From Ottelia alismoides (taxonomy: Eukaryota; Streptophyta; Magnoliopsida; Alismatales; Hydrocharitaceae), in assembly GCA_037367405.1 (NCBI GenBank), contig JAZKJV010000391.1, forward strand, positions 558,001 through 622,000: a stretch of DNA of 64,000 nucleotides. Direction: 5' to 3'. Positions 33,493 to 44,499 of the stretch are shown piece after piece. A model generated the notes under the pieces. The model made no database searches. It was not told the DNA's origin and was given only the letters and a program-made list of their open reading frames with translations. A program made the position numbers and the translations under genes. Position 1 is the stretch's first letter, and each line of letters opens with the position of its first letter.

Positions 33493-33760
33493 GTAAAGAA
33501 CAAAAAGTTATGCCATTAGCTATCATCCAAGTTTTACCAAGTATTTTTTTAAAGTGAGAAAACAGCAGGGGCCGGTTTTGTTAAGGAATATGACTATCAA
33601 GAAGTTGAGCCTCGGTGCCAAAAAAAAAGGTGGCATCCAATATAAGATCCAAATTAAAGTAAAAAAAACACCAGTACAGTCAGTTTTATTAAGGGATATA
33701 ATTATCTAGTACTTGAGCCTGAATGCCAAAAAAGCGGTATCAAAAGTAAGAACATTGAAT
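33493..33760 (+). repeat. Diverged tandem repeat, right part
   Basis: Two units of roughly 100 bp each carry the pattern GGTTTTGTTAAGGAATATGA / AGTTTTATTAAGGGATATAA, then a TTGAGCCT(C/G) block and TGCCAAAAAA. Together with the units left of copia-B these make an array of at least three diverged copies. Confidence 0.6.
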
Positions 33761-34249
33761 ATATAGTTAACTCAGACAAATGGGACGTCCTATGATGCTT
33801 TCTAGTTCTATGTGCCTACTCAGTAAAAGTTCCAAGCTATCTATAGACAGTGTCATGCTGTGCTGCGGAACAAATTCCAACTGTTTATCAAGCTTGTTTC
33901 CATCACAAAAAATCAACAAGGGAGAATGGTATGCAATGTGCATGTTGCACGTCTCTTGGTTTCAGGCAGTTACTTAGCTTTATTGAGTGATAGCCCAATC
34001 AGTTTTAAATTTTAGTCCCTGGTATAGAAAACAATAATCTGAACTTAATAGGCAGCTACAATACTTCAAGATGGTCATGTTGACTGCCCTGCTCTATGGA
34101 AAAAGCTGCCTCATAGCCATATTCCATATTTAAATTTCTCATTAAGCAGGCTCCACTCCCACCCAATTCTCTCTAAATAGGTGCCTTTGGACTAAATACA
34201 TGACCGTGCCCTACCAAGATTGATGCAAACAAAAAATTTCATCAGTGAA
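33761..34249. other. Stretch with no recognised gene
   Basis: A plus-strand frame of 65 codons (33780-33977) contains no domain I recognise. The remainder is non-coding in appearance. Confidence 0.35.
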
Positions 34250-34415
34250 GGATATTTTTTTGACGGTGGAAAGATTATTTGGTGGAAGAAGTTGGAGGGA
34301 GGAAGAAGAGAAAACTGGCCGGTTGCGAGGGATTTGGAGAAAGAAACACGGAGATTGCGTGGTGGGAAAAGAGAGAAGAGGAGAGATACGAGATAACTCT
34401 CAATGTTTTTAATTA
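34250..34415 (-). mobile_element. LTR-leader-like fragment related to 21430-21700
   Basis: Shares the order of a GACGG(T/A)GGAAA start, a GGTGGAA(T/G) block, a GGAGA(A)GA(A)A...CGGAGAT(T/C)GCG block and a final ACTCTCAAT(G/T)TTTT with the minus-strand LTR-like segment at 21380-21998. No coding sequence is attached. Confidence 0.35.
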
Positions 34416-34424
34416 GGGATTTTG

Positions 34425-34505
34425 CCTCGGCAGACCCTATAATCTTTTCAAATTACCTCCACGACCTTTGAAACAACCTAATTCCCACTCGTCCCCGTAA
34501 ACTTG
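34425..34505 (+). mobile_element. MITE end, same family as 42983-43205
   Basis: GGCAGACCCTATAATCTTTT followed by CAAATTACCTC and TTTGAAACAACCTAATTC matches the terminal inverted repeat of the MITE present in both arms of the large inverted repeat. The opposite end was not found, so this copy is partial or interrupted. Confidence 0.6.
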
Positions 34506-34599
34506 TTCTGTCTTCCTCTCTCCTTCCTTATTCTCCTCCTCCTCCTCCTTCATCCTCTTCTTCATCCACAGATCCCGCAAGAGATTAAGAACTTCTGCC

Positions 34600-34870
34600 G
34601 CCTGCTGCATCTCACGGTGGCACAACGGCGAGGAGGGAGCTTGGCACGGCGGTGGGTGGGGGTTCGAGGTGGAGCTCAGCGGGGGGCTTCGAGCAGGAGC
34701 TCGGGGGGGGGGGGAGGGGGGGGGGGGGCTCGAGCAGGGGCGGAGTGGCATTGGGGCGTATGGGGGGGGGGGGGGGTTCAAGGATGGAGCTTGGCACAAC
34801 AATGGTGGGGGCGGGACTTCGAGGAGAGCAGCGTCGGGTGGGGGTTCGAGGCGGAGGGTGGTGGAAGCTA
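34600..34870 (+). other. G-run-rich segment
   Basis: Several plus-strand G runs (about 34703-34730 with only one A, and about 34759-34773) lie in a GGTGG/GGAGC-rich stretch. Overlapping long frames on both strands here are compositional (Gly- or Pro-rich) and not supported as genes. The runs could form G-quadruplexes. Confidence 0.6.
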
Positions 34871-35069
34871 GAGAGTATCTTAACTGTTGAGATCTTTAGG
34901 AGGTCGATGTATGTGTGGGAGGGTAAAGCAAGCTGATTGGATGTTGCTGCTGGGGAAGTTTTTTTATTTTGCTGCTGATGTGGTGGAAGCTGATTGGATT
35001 TTGCTAGGGCAAAATGCCCCCTCCCCCTCCGAATTTTTGGGAAAAATCACAACACCCGCTATCACATAA

Positions 35070-36101
35070 TTCTCTTCAAGTTGGATTCTAAAAATAGAAT
35101 TCAACTTTGAGAAGGAAGCCCCCCACCCTATACGACTCTCTCCTAAATAATCTTTCTCTCCCTCTTTATGTTTCTCCCTCTCTCCTTATTTCTCTAAAAC
35201 AGTTTCCAAGGTAGGAAAAGGTCGTTTTTATTATTTGGTTATTTGCTTTACATTATGCTATTAGTTTTTTAAGATAATAGAAATAATTCAACGTCTAGGT
35301 GACATGCCACAATAAAACTCAATCAGAATGGATTTCATTTATAAGTTTATTGTTTACAAATCTGATGGCAAACAAATATTCAGATTATTCTTGCTATGAG
35401 GCCAATGTTTCGTGTTGAACAGTGAGGGACAATATAAATGTGAAAGTAACAATACTCACATGGAAAATATATTTGATGACTTAAATGCATTCAGATTTTT
35501 TACATTCCAAAATATCTAGAGCATACTCTTTATTCATCAAGTAGTAGATATTATTATTTTAGAAAGTGAAGAATGTCATATTATTAAAACTTGTTCTATA
35601 TATTGTGAAAGGTAGCCCAATAACTAAGAATCATTTCACTTTATCTTATCTTAAAATCTTTTGAGATCAATTGTTAGAGAAAAAATTAAACATATTGAAT
35701 GCAAATTTAAATATTCATATCAGCAAAAAGAATTAAACCGCAACATAATTAGATTACATGTTAAAAGACATAATATATACCTTTGATTCTTAGCATATAA
35801 TAGATAACCATATCTATGCAAATACTCAAATGAGAAATCATGGATTAAGAAACGCAATATAGAACATGGTATACATTTTTTTGAAACCTAGGTATGCAAA
35901 TTATATTACGTGAATTTTATTACTAAAATTTCTCAATTATGTAATTTTCTTGATTTTGTTTAAAAAACTTACAAATATGGATTTTTTTATTATTAATGTT
36001 GCTGAATTGATCCATGCATTTTTAAGTATGTAAGAAGCTTTTATCAAAAATACATACAAAATATACAACTTGTCACATTTAAAGTTTTATTGAAACATAT
36101 G
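35070..36101. other. AT-rich stretch, no feature recognised
   Basis: About 1 kb of AT-rich DNA with no convincing coding frame, RNA gene or transposon end. Confidence 0.5.
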
Positions 36102-36560
36102 TGTTGGAGTATGTAATAGATGGGTAATTGGATCTCTCCAAAATCCATCAACCCCACTCATGTTTGGTCCCACATGGATGAGTAGTGTGACTCCATTATG
36201 TCTGTGGGGCTATATAGGAAGCCTCACACCCCATGTACTCATTGAGAAAATTCGATAGAAGATCTAGCCCTTTGAGGCATTCTTCCGCGGTTTCATGCCG
36301 CTCCTTATGGAGTAGGGTTCCACGTAAATTTCCCGTGTTCTTTCTCTATTTATCTACCCCGCTTCCACATTCTAGATTTCAAGATTCGACTTTATCTTCA
36401 AGTTCAGTTATCATTATTCATATTGTTCATGTGACGAGAGAATTATTCTTGGAATTTCCGCATTGAAGATTGTATTTTATTCCCCGAGATCATGCAACAA
36501 GTGATTCTCTAGGGTTCTACGAACCCTAATTCCTTGCGGCAGCCCAATCAAGGCAATGCT
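36102..36560 (+). mobile_element. 5' LTR and leader of the copia-like family of 4334-4656
   Basis: LTR about 36102-36381: TGTTGGAGTATGTAATAGAT at the start, GGGGCTATATAGGAAGCC promoter-like block, CTCCTTATGGAGTAGGGTTCC, ending near TAGATTTCA. The following sequence to about 36560 (with GGGTTCTACGAACCCTAATT) resembles the leader next to the 5' LTR of 7633-10262. A clear primer binding site and matching target duplication are missing, so the exact end is uncertain. The rest of the element is absent; LINE sequence follows. Confidence 0.65.
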
Positions 36561-36599
36561 TCCCCAACCGGAACTCTACGTTAATAAATACATGATTGT

Positions 36600-37800
36600 T
36601 TTTAACATGTACCCCCTCCTATATGACATCCTGGCTCCGTCCCGGGGGGGTGGCTTCTTATCTTTCTTTAGGGGGGAGTTGATCATTCTCAAGGTGGTCC
36701 TGCTGACGATACCCATTTTCTTTTTCTACCCGACCACTGCCAGCTGGTGTGTGGTTCCAGTTGGAGTCCTTAACATGAATTCTTCTGGGTTAAGTATCGA
36801 TGGGGAGTCCCGCTATTCCTCCAGTTTGGCGGGATTCAGTGACTGAAGATGGGGGTCTTGAGGCTTAAAGAAATTAACAAGGCACTTTAGATGAAATGGA
36901 TTTTGCGGATGTGAGATGAGAAGGATGCCATTATTTATCGGTTAGTGAGGAGTATTTATAGCTTTATCCAGGGTTTGGAGGTCCCTTGCGAACTTATTTC
37001 GTTTCAATTTTTTGGAGAGGGGATTTTGGTGTCCTTCCTGAAGCGGTCCCTTTTCTACAACAAGCGGGAGGATGGGTCCCTTTGTGACTAGATTCTGGGG
37101 CTTATTTCTCTGGCTTTCACCAAGATTTGACTGTTTCTGAGGCTTGGTCTGATGATATGTGAGCTCCTTCATTCACGTCCGCTTCCTCTGAGTAGAAGTT
37201 GTGTGATTGACAGACCCACTTGGCATGTTGGATGGGTCGTCCGATTGCCGCGATCACCGGATTTGGTTTGATGGGGGACTTACTTTAAAGAAGTCTTACA
37301 TGGTCCTCGTGGCTCATCTAGTTTTGACCTGGGTGATCTGGCATGGGATTACAGACTGGATTGGGAGTCAAAGCCCATGCTGAGAGTGAAGCTCTTCTTT
37401 TGGCTGCTTAGGTGGGAGTGGGTGATGACAAATGAGTCATAGTGCCAAAATTCTGAATGCCACAAATGGGGAATGCACATTGTGTGTTGAGTCTATGAGG
37501 ATTCGAGTCACCTTTTCTTCTCATGTGATCGAGCTAAAGAGCTTTGGATCCCCGCCGACATTGATTGGATAGACTTCTATGTGCATGGATAGGCTATAAG
37601 AGTTCCTTGGTGACAGGAACGATCAAACTCGTAATGATCGGCTCTCGTTGAGGGCTCTGGTTTGACTGCCCTGGCTTGTGCGAATGGTGTAATCCGTAGT
37701 GAGAGATTTTAAGTAGAGAATATAATTGAACATGCCATTGCCATCTTTGAATCTAAGAACTTGTAATTTTTAGTTTGTTTTTTAATATATATATATATAT
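36600..37800 (+). mobile_element. LINE, 3' part of ORF2 and 3' UTR
   Basis: Encodes GELIILKVVLLTIPIFFFYP (about 36675-36735), the block LRLKEINKAL (about 36858), then zf-RVT pieces SKPMLRVKLFFWLLRWEWVM (about 37370-37430) and SSHLFFSCDRAKELW (37505-37550). The frames are broken by stops and shifts. The 3' UTR runs into a (TA)n tract at about 37784-37800, where a DNA element is inserted; LINE-tail-like sequence appears to resume at 40370 after it. Confidence 0.75.
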
Positions 37801-40333
37801 AGGGCATATCCAGAGGGCACTGTGCCGATTTGGGTCGTGGTGAGCACCAAACGTGGGCTCGCCACGTGTATGTGTCGGTTCTATTTGGAAGGGGACGGTT
37901 TTGGCAATAACAATGTGCATGCATTATTAACATAATAAGAATTCGAATTAAATCATTTCCTTAAAAATAGGTGGTCGGTTTTAGTAAGCTAAAAAATACG
38001 CATTTAAATTATTGTCGGCATATATTCTATTTATGGAATGATCATTCCACGTTTGGATTAGAAAAGATAAATTACTAATTATAATTATTGATTACGTCAA
38101 TTACTAATGTCCATACAATAATTACCTATTACAAGTATACATATTACTGAACACATTATGATTGTTACTGAATTTATAGCTATTTTACATCTGTAACATT
38201 ACATTGTACAGAGATCAGTAATTTATTCATGTTACTCAAGTAATACATATTCAGTTCTCAAGTAACTATTGTTGTGGGATCAGTAATTAAGTATGTGAAT
38301 TACTAATGTCCATACAATAAGTACTGATTACAAATGTCCATTTTACTGAAGTCATTTTGATTGTTACTAATGTTATAGTTACTTAATACTTTGAGTCTTA
38401 CTGAAGCACTTCTTATTTACTTATATAACATTTTTAATTACTTATAATGTATCGAGTGTTACTGATAGCAATACATAAGTTACTGGTTACATGATTTTTT
38501 ATACTTATTCCAACTTACTTATTCCATTACCTTCTTTTACCTACAATTTATTATATGTTACTGATGCTTCTATATATCTTACTTGTTTTATTCTTTGTTT
38601 TGAATTACTATCGAATCACACCTTCTTTACTTATGTAGCATATTTTATTACTTGTAATACGTCAAGTGTTACCGAAAGTCACACATAAATTACTTAATTA
38701 TAGTTATATGGTGAACATCCAAATGTCAACTGTCTTCTAGTTCATTTAGATGATGTTGTTTTGCTCTCGCTCCTCGGCATAACAACAGCTTCTTCAAGAC
38801 ACCAAATTGTGCATTGTTCTGCAAGAAACAAAAAGTTAATTTATATCCGTGAATAGTAAGAATTGTATAAAGAAAAGTAATTCAGCAATATACTCACTTC
38901 AGTAAGAATCATTGAATGACAAGTAACTTGTAATGAATTGTTAGTAACATTTATTATATGATAAGTAACTTGTAATGATTGTTAGTAACTCAGCAATATA
39001 CTCGCTTCAGTAAGAATCATTCCATGACAAGTAACTTGTAATGAAATGTTAGTAACGTTTGTTATATGATAAGTAACTTGTAATGAATTGTTAGTAACTC
39101 AGCATTATAGTCAGTATATCTTCAAAGTAACACATTAAAACTAACAATTTTGTTAGCAGTAGTAACATAAAATATCTTATAAGTAAATTAAGAAGATATA
39201 TCAGTAACTCAGTATATATTCAAAGTAAACCATTGAAAGTAACAATTGCGTTATCATTAGTAACATAAAATATCTGAGAATACTTGCTTCAGTACTATTT
39301 TATATCCGAGAATAGTAAGAATTGTAAAAAGAATGGTAACTCAGCAATATACTCGCTTCAGTAAGAATCATTCAATGACAAGTAACTTTTAATGAATTGT
39401 TAGTAACGTTTGTTATATGACAAGTAACTTGTAATGTGTTGTATTTATAAACTTACTGATTGTTTTAATATAGTTACTGACAGTCAGCAATGAAGTTACA
39501 ATGTTACTAGAGTTACTTGTTATTATTATAAAGTTACTTCTACATGCTAAAAAGTTACTGATGGATAGTGTAAATATTACTTGTTATATATGTAAGTTAA
39601 TAAAATACTAGTAATGGTTTACAATGTTACCAAAGTGTATATTAATTGTTACTGGTCATTATACGATAGTTACTAGTACAAGTTATATGGAATTTCTTAC
39701 TAACATATATATAAAACTTAATGATACATGTAATAAAGTTACTCAAAGCCAACAATAAAGTTACAAATTTACTGTGACTTTTTATTATATGAAATCAAAA
39801 TAACTTCGATAAAAAATCAATTAGGAATACAAATCGTGTATCAAAATGAATAAAAATCGATATTATGAATAAAACTTTCTCATATTCCAATCATACTTCT
39901 CGAATAAAACATCGCTTACGATAAAAAATATGCAGTATTCATAAAAAAAATTAATGTATTCATCATCTCGTCGTATTGATCCCAAAACAAACATTGCTAA
40001 AAATCAAAAAATCATTAGAACAACGAAATTATGATAGAAATAAGTGTATAAATTATGAAATCGAATCACATACCTCCCATCTTGCGTTGGAACGAAACAA
40101 ATGCCATGCGTTGGAATGAGATGATAGATTTTACCAATCAAATGCACGCGCCTTCCTCTTTCCACAAATGCAATGCTATTTTTAGCAATGTTCTAATTTC
40201 CGATTTTGTTTTATTTCCATACAAAACCGGTTCCTATTTTTTGGGATTAAACGGTTCCTATTTTTTTGCGATGGACGGCTAGGATTGGGTGCTTATCCGA
40301 ACTCAAATGGGCCCTGTGCTCTCTGGATAAATT

Positions 40334-40337
<4 letters not shown>
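37801..40337. mobile_element. 2.5-kb TIR DNA element in a (TA)n tract, full of GTTACT repeats
   Basis: Terminal inverted repeats of about 40 bp: left AGGGCATATCCAGAGGGCAC, right (complement) AGGGAATTTATCCAGAGAGC, both followed by a GCC.ATTTG(A/G)GT block. Both ends abut (TA)n runs, as for microsatellite-targeting MITE/MULE elements described in rice (Micron). The interior has no transposase frame. It is dominated by TTACT/GTTACTGA motifs on the plus strand at 38050-38700 and 39440-39790 and by their complement AGTAAC at 38870-39420. Longer repeat units of about 108 bp (for example 38883 and 38991) and about 199 bp (TTACTAATGTCCATACAATA at 38101 and 38300) are present. It is non-autonomous; superfamily not determined. 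Confidence 0.7.
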
Positions 40338-40370
<33 letters not shown>

Positions 40371-40980
40371 GCTTGCTGAGCACTGATTCCGTTACCCATT
40401 CTTTTTATCCTCAAATTATACCAGCTTAAAAGCAATATGCTGAGGGGCTGTCAAACGTATATAAACCCACCTCACATGTTCAGGCTGTGAAGCTTCCGCA
40501 ATGGAAGCTTGTTATTGAGGAGGAGATGGCTGCCGTAATTTTTGTGGCACTTGGATTTTGGTGGATCCATCTAATTTTCTACTCATTTTCCCCTTGTTAT
40601 AGAGGAGGAGAGGGCTACTATCCTTCTTTCCTTGTCTTTTCTTTCAAATTAATGAATTGAAATGTACCATTGCTCGTGTCACTGCTCATCTACTCCTGAT
40701 TTGATTTTATTCTTTCCCTCTGAAGTTGATACCTAATTGTGTCTAAACGTCTACGTCCTTAATGAATGCAATAAGTTTTCGATTATAAGAGATTAAAGGG
40801 AATCCACATTCATTTCATTTGTATACATGCAGTTTTTTGGCTTGAGTAGAAAACTGATTTTTATCCTCAATCAACATTCGGATGCATTTGGATCCATGGC
40901 TATTAACTTATTATGAAGGGTTTTCATGCTTCTATTCCTACTGTATATTGCCATTGCCCTTTTTGTTTGATACAAGCATT
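40338..40980. other. (TA)n tract, LINE tail and unassigned DNA
   Basis: A long (TA)n run to about 40365 is followed by sequence that probably continues the interrupted LINE 3' UTR to about 40425. The rest has no recognised feature. Confidence 0.4.
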
Positions 40981-40984
40981 GTCG

Positions 40985-41835
40985 TAGAAGTCACCTGACT
41001 AGCCCGACAAGTAGGTCCAACTCGGGTAGTTGGTGGGATGGCCGACCTAGTATAGACTATTTCCGATTAGACCAACTAGTCGATCGATTTTTGCTTTTTC
41101 AGTTACTTCTTTTATTTCATTATAATAGTATAAAAATGTACAAATCTATTTAAATATATGCGAATATAACAACAACAAAGCCTTTTCCCACAATAAAGTA
41201 GGGTCGGCTACATGGATTCTTCGCCTCCATTCAGATCTATCTTGGGTCAATCCCGGGCTTACATCCACAAAACTAAGATCCCTTCGTATGGTCTCTTTCC
41301 AACACTTCTTGGGCCGTCCTCGCCCTCTCTTAGCCGGCTCAACATCCCAACACTCGCATCTCCTAACTGGTGCATCAGCTGATCTTCTTTGCAAATGTCC
41401 AAACTATCTTAAGCGGTTTTCTCGCATCTTATCCTCGATCGGAGCTATACCAACTTTCTTTCTGATTGCATCATTCCAAATCCAATCTTTACGTGTGTGT
41501 CCACACATCTACCTTAGCATTTTCATTTCTGCTATATTCATTCTCTGCACATGTCTATGGTTCACAAGCCAACATTCAGATCCATAAAGCATAGCAGGTA
41601 TCACGGCCGCTTTGTAAAACTTTCCTTTAATTTTTAAAGGAATTTTCTTATCACAGAGAACAACAGAGGCTCCTCTCCACTTTAGCCAGCCTGCAAATAT
41701 ATGCGAATATATGTATAAAAATTATTTACATATTTAAAATAATTTAAAAAAATCAAAGGTAATTAAAGCCCGACTAAATTCGATTAGTTGCCCGACTGTC
41801 GGTTAGTCCTTAGTCAATGACCCGACTGACCGACT
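40985..41835. mobile_element. Possible hAT-like element with CGACTAG-rich ends
   Basis: Both flanks of the RTE insertion at 41168-41694 are enriched in GACTAG/CCGACT motifs (40999-41090 and 41765-41840) in inverse arrangement, for example GACCAACTAGTCGATCG on the left and CCCGACTGACCGACTACTGA on the right. This suggests a small inverted-repeat element hosting the RTE. Ends and target duplication are not resolved. Confidence 0.25.
41152..41710 (-). mobile_element. 5'-truncated RTE (527 bp, minus) with exact 16-bp target duplication
   Basis: Insert 41168-41694 is flanked by identical AAATATATGCGAATAT copies (41152-41167 and 41695-41710). On the minus strand it carries the RTE 3' terminal region, including the frame 41394-41146 with CWDVEPAKRGRGRPKKCWKE, and ends in a (TTG)n tail (AACAACAACAAAG at 41168 on the plus strand). 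Only the last 0.5 kb of the element was copied. Confidence 0.93.
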
Positions 41836-42279
41836 ACTGATTTTGCAATACAACAGCTCGCTAAAAATCTTCTGCATAGCCGTGGCTGGGCTAACTGGTA
41901 TTTACAATCTTGTGCAGGTATGGCCTTGTATAGATTGCATGGAATGGGTTCTTCCTTCACCTTGTCAGGATGGCGAATTGGTAGAGATTTAACTCCACAG
42001 CCGCCATCCCGCTTCTTTTGTAGTCTCATCCAATATTCGATCTTTGTAAGTATTACCCTTTTTGACCCCGTATTGTAATCAACTCATGGTGAAATAAAAT
42101 TAATCTTCTTTGGTTAAAGTTATACTCCATATCCTTTGAAGGTAGATATGACTTGAAACCTTCCTAGCGTAAAATCTCACGATAGTCTGTGCAGTGCTGG
42201 CCTCGTTCTCCTTGTATCATTTTTCGGGGAAATTATGGCATCCCTTTTTATGTAAATGCCTTACAATAACCTTATACAT

Positions 42280-42480
42280 TTTCTGTTGTTATTTTGCACT
42301 TTTCCAAGCATCATTTTACGGGATTCCTGTGTAGTATTTTTCCTCTACTTGTCGAAAAGTTCACATCTATACGTAAATCGCAAGTCATCTATGAGAATGT
42401 GGAGTGGCTGAAGAGCACCTCTATGCATCAGGGTGCTGCTTTGACACCACCTCGTCATAGGCTGTTGGATCTTGATTGAA
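42280..42480 (+). other. Possible terminal exon of an unrecognised gene
   Basis: The plus frame around 42380-42479 reads VIYENVEWLKSTSMHQGAAL then TPPRHRLLDLD and a stop (TGA), which looks more protein-like than its surroundings. I do not recognise the family, see no certain splice acceptor, and cannot exclude chance. It lies just outside the observable part of the large inverted repeat. Confidence 0.2.
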
Positions 42481-42982
42481 CGGTTATGTTGAGTCCGGAA
42501 GAAAGTTCACGCACCGACATGTATTGTCGTTTCCCTTTGCGTATTCAGACGTCAATTTGGTGCAATGTTGAGGGAGATGTTCCGCAGATTTCGACATAGA
42601 AGACAGGCGATGTGTTGCTAATTGGCAGGACAGGATTTTCCTCATCTGACTTTCGTGGTACATGCTTGGGTGAAACTGGAGTTTGAGAGGTGGATATGAT
42701 CCTTCTTTCTTTTTTCCATTTGACTTTCCTTTCTGTGCTCTCTTGTCACATTTCAGATGCTTTTCACAATCAATATGAAGTCGGGAGATTACAAGTGGAC
42801 AATCTTCTTCAAGGTAAGCCGATTTCACGTGCAAATGACTGGTGCAGTTATAAAACTAAAACCATATTGCAGAGCTCTCTGTATCTTTTATATCCTCAGA
42901 GGGATTATTAATTCTTTCTGTTTAAAGGCTGAAAAATATGCAGATAAGGGAAAATTACATATATGACTTTGTACAATTTATT

Positions 42983-43205
42983 AAGGTAGATCCTATAAAC
43001 TTTGTCAATTACCTCTCCAATCTTTGAAACAACATAATTCTCCCTCGACTCCGTAAACTTGACAACTCTTACCTCATGAACCTTGCAGTTAATCTGTTTG
43101 AAGCCCGTGAGGGTTCTTGGGGTAATTTACATGGTCGATGGGGGTAATTACGTTGTGCAAAAGTTCGTAGAGGTAATTTAAAAAGTTTATAGGGTCTGCT
43201 GGGTA
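42983..43205. mobile_element. MITE with long imperfect terminal inverted repeats
   Basis: The left end AGATCCTATAAACTTTGTCA, ATTACCTC..., TTTGAAACAACATAATT and the right end (complement) AGACCCTATAAACTTTTTAA, ATTACCTC..., TTTTGCACAACGTAATT pair over about 70 bp, leaving a short centre. No coding capacity. The mirror copy is at about 63640-63885 in the right arm, so the insertion predates the duplication. Confidence 0.7.
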
Positions 43206-43426
43206 AAAATCACATTCATTAAACGCAATTTAACCCTCAAACCTTAATGACTACATCACCAGTTAGAGAATATTGATAATGCCACCAAAGAACCTGCACC
43301 TCCTCGACCTCCATGTTGATAAATGCATCTTGGATGCCGGTATAAGTTTAGCTTTGAAGCCGGTGTCGCGGGCCTCAATTCTTTCTAGATCATATGTTGA
43401 AAAATACAACTTCAACATAATATGAC

Positions 43427-43626
43427 CAAGGTTTTAAAAATCAGATCAGACATTGAACCAGTTTGTCTTCGATTTGGTCCAATCGGGTCGGACCGTCGGT
43501 CCAAACCGGTCGGACCGGTGATGATGTTAGCATGACGTCATCATTCCTATCGACTCGGAAAAAATAAGACCGGGCTTATTTTAATGGTCAGACCGGTCGA
43601 ACCGATTTTTTGAACCGATAAAATCG

Positions 43627-43662
<36 letters not shown>

Positions 43663-44139
43663 AGTATGTATTTATATATCAATGAAATAATCGTTTAAAA
43701 TGTCCAATATTTAAATAGAATAATATGATTGTCTATTTCGAGTAAAACTCTACAAAAGTTAGTCACATTTTTAAGAATTATTTATGAATATAATATTGTA
43801 ATCATTATTTATAATTGCTTCTAGATTATTACTCTAAAAAAGTATTGACAGAACATATATTCCAAAAAAGAGAGGGACATAACTTATATCGTAGAAATTA
43901 AGGGCATAAGTGATAAAAATCACATTATTTCATTATTTAACCTTTGTTTTTTGAAAATTTACCAAACCATCAAAATTGGGTCAATCCGGATCAACCCGGT
44001 ACGACCATTTGGGACGAACCCGATTTTTTATTTTTTATTTTTTTTGAAATTAATTACACAAAACTGGCTGAATCGACCGGGTCGTAGCCGGTTTCGGTCC
44101 AACCGGTCCGACCGCTCCGATCTGGTTTTTTAAACCCTG
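43427..44139. mobile_element. Non-autonomous hAT-like element (713 bp), left-arm copy
   Basis: Ends are CAAGGTTTTAAAAATCAGAT and (complement) CAGGGTTTAAAAAACCAGAT, followed by subterminal blocks rich in CGGTCCGACCGGT. An 8-bp target duplication AATATGAC flanks it (43419-43426 and 44140-44147). Terminal CA(A/G)GG and 8-bp duplications are typical of hAT. The interior contains (TA)n and no transposase. Confidence 0.8.
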
Positions 44140-44499
44140 AATATGACTTCAACATATGATTCGTGAAAATGAGCTATTTATGAACGTTTTTAATTACGTG
44201 AATATTACAAATATTACGTATATTAATTTAATTGAAAAAAATATATTCGTGAATGCTATTAATTATTAAATGAATTAATGTCAAAATGCATTTATTTATG
44301 ATATGCTCCTAAAAAGGATATTATTTGTGAGTGCGAATACAAGAAGTGCCCGATCGTTAAGATTTGTCTCAATTTGATTTTGAGCTAATGTGATTTAAGG
44401 CTCAAGAGACACCAAACAAGTAAATTTTAGCAAACTCCAACTATGTGGAGATAAATTCAAAATATTGTGTGCCACGTTATTTCTTGATGGAGTCGAAAG

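Noticed and set aside
33780..33977. 65-codon frame as a small gene
   Set aside because: No recognisable domain, no promoter or splice context, and length expected by chance in this composition.
34437..34936. Several overlapping frames of 70-120 codons on both strands
   Set aside because: They are Gly- or Pro-rich products of G-run composition, overlap one another in all frames and match no family.
38050..39790. GTTACT-rich block as a CRISPR-like array or centromeric satellite
   Set aside because: Spacing is irregular, the motif flips strand by block, the host is a plant, and terminal inverted repeats at 37801 and 40337 explain it better as a transposon interior.
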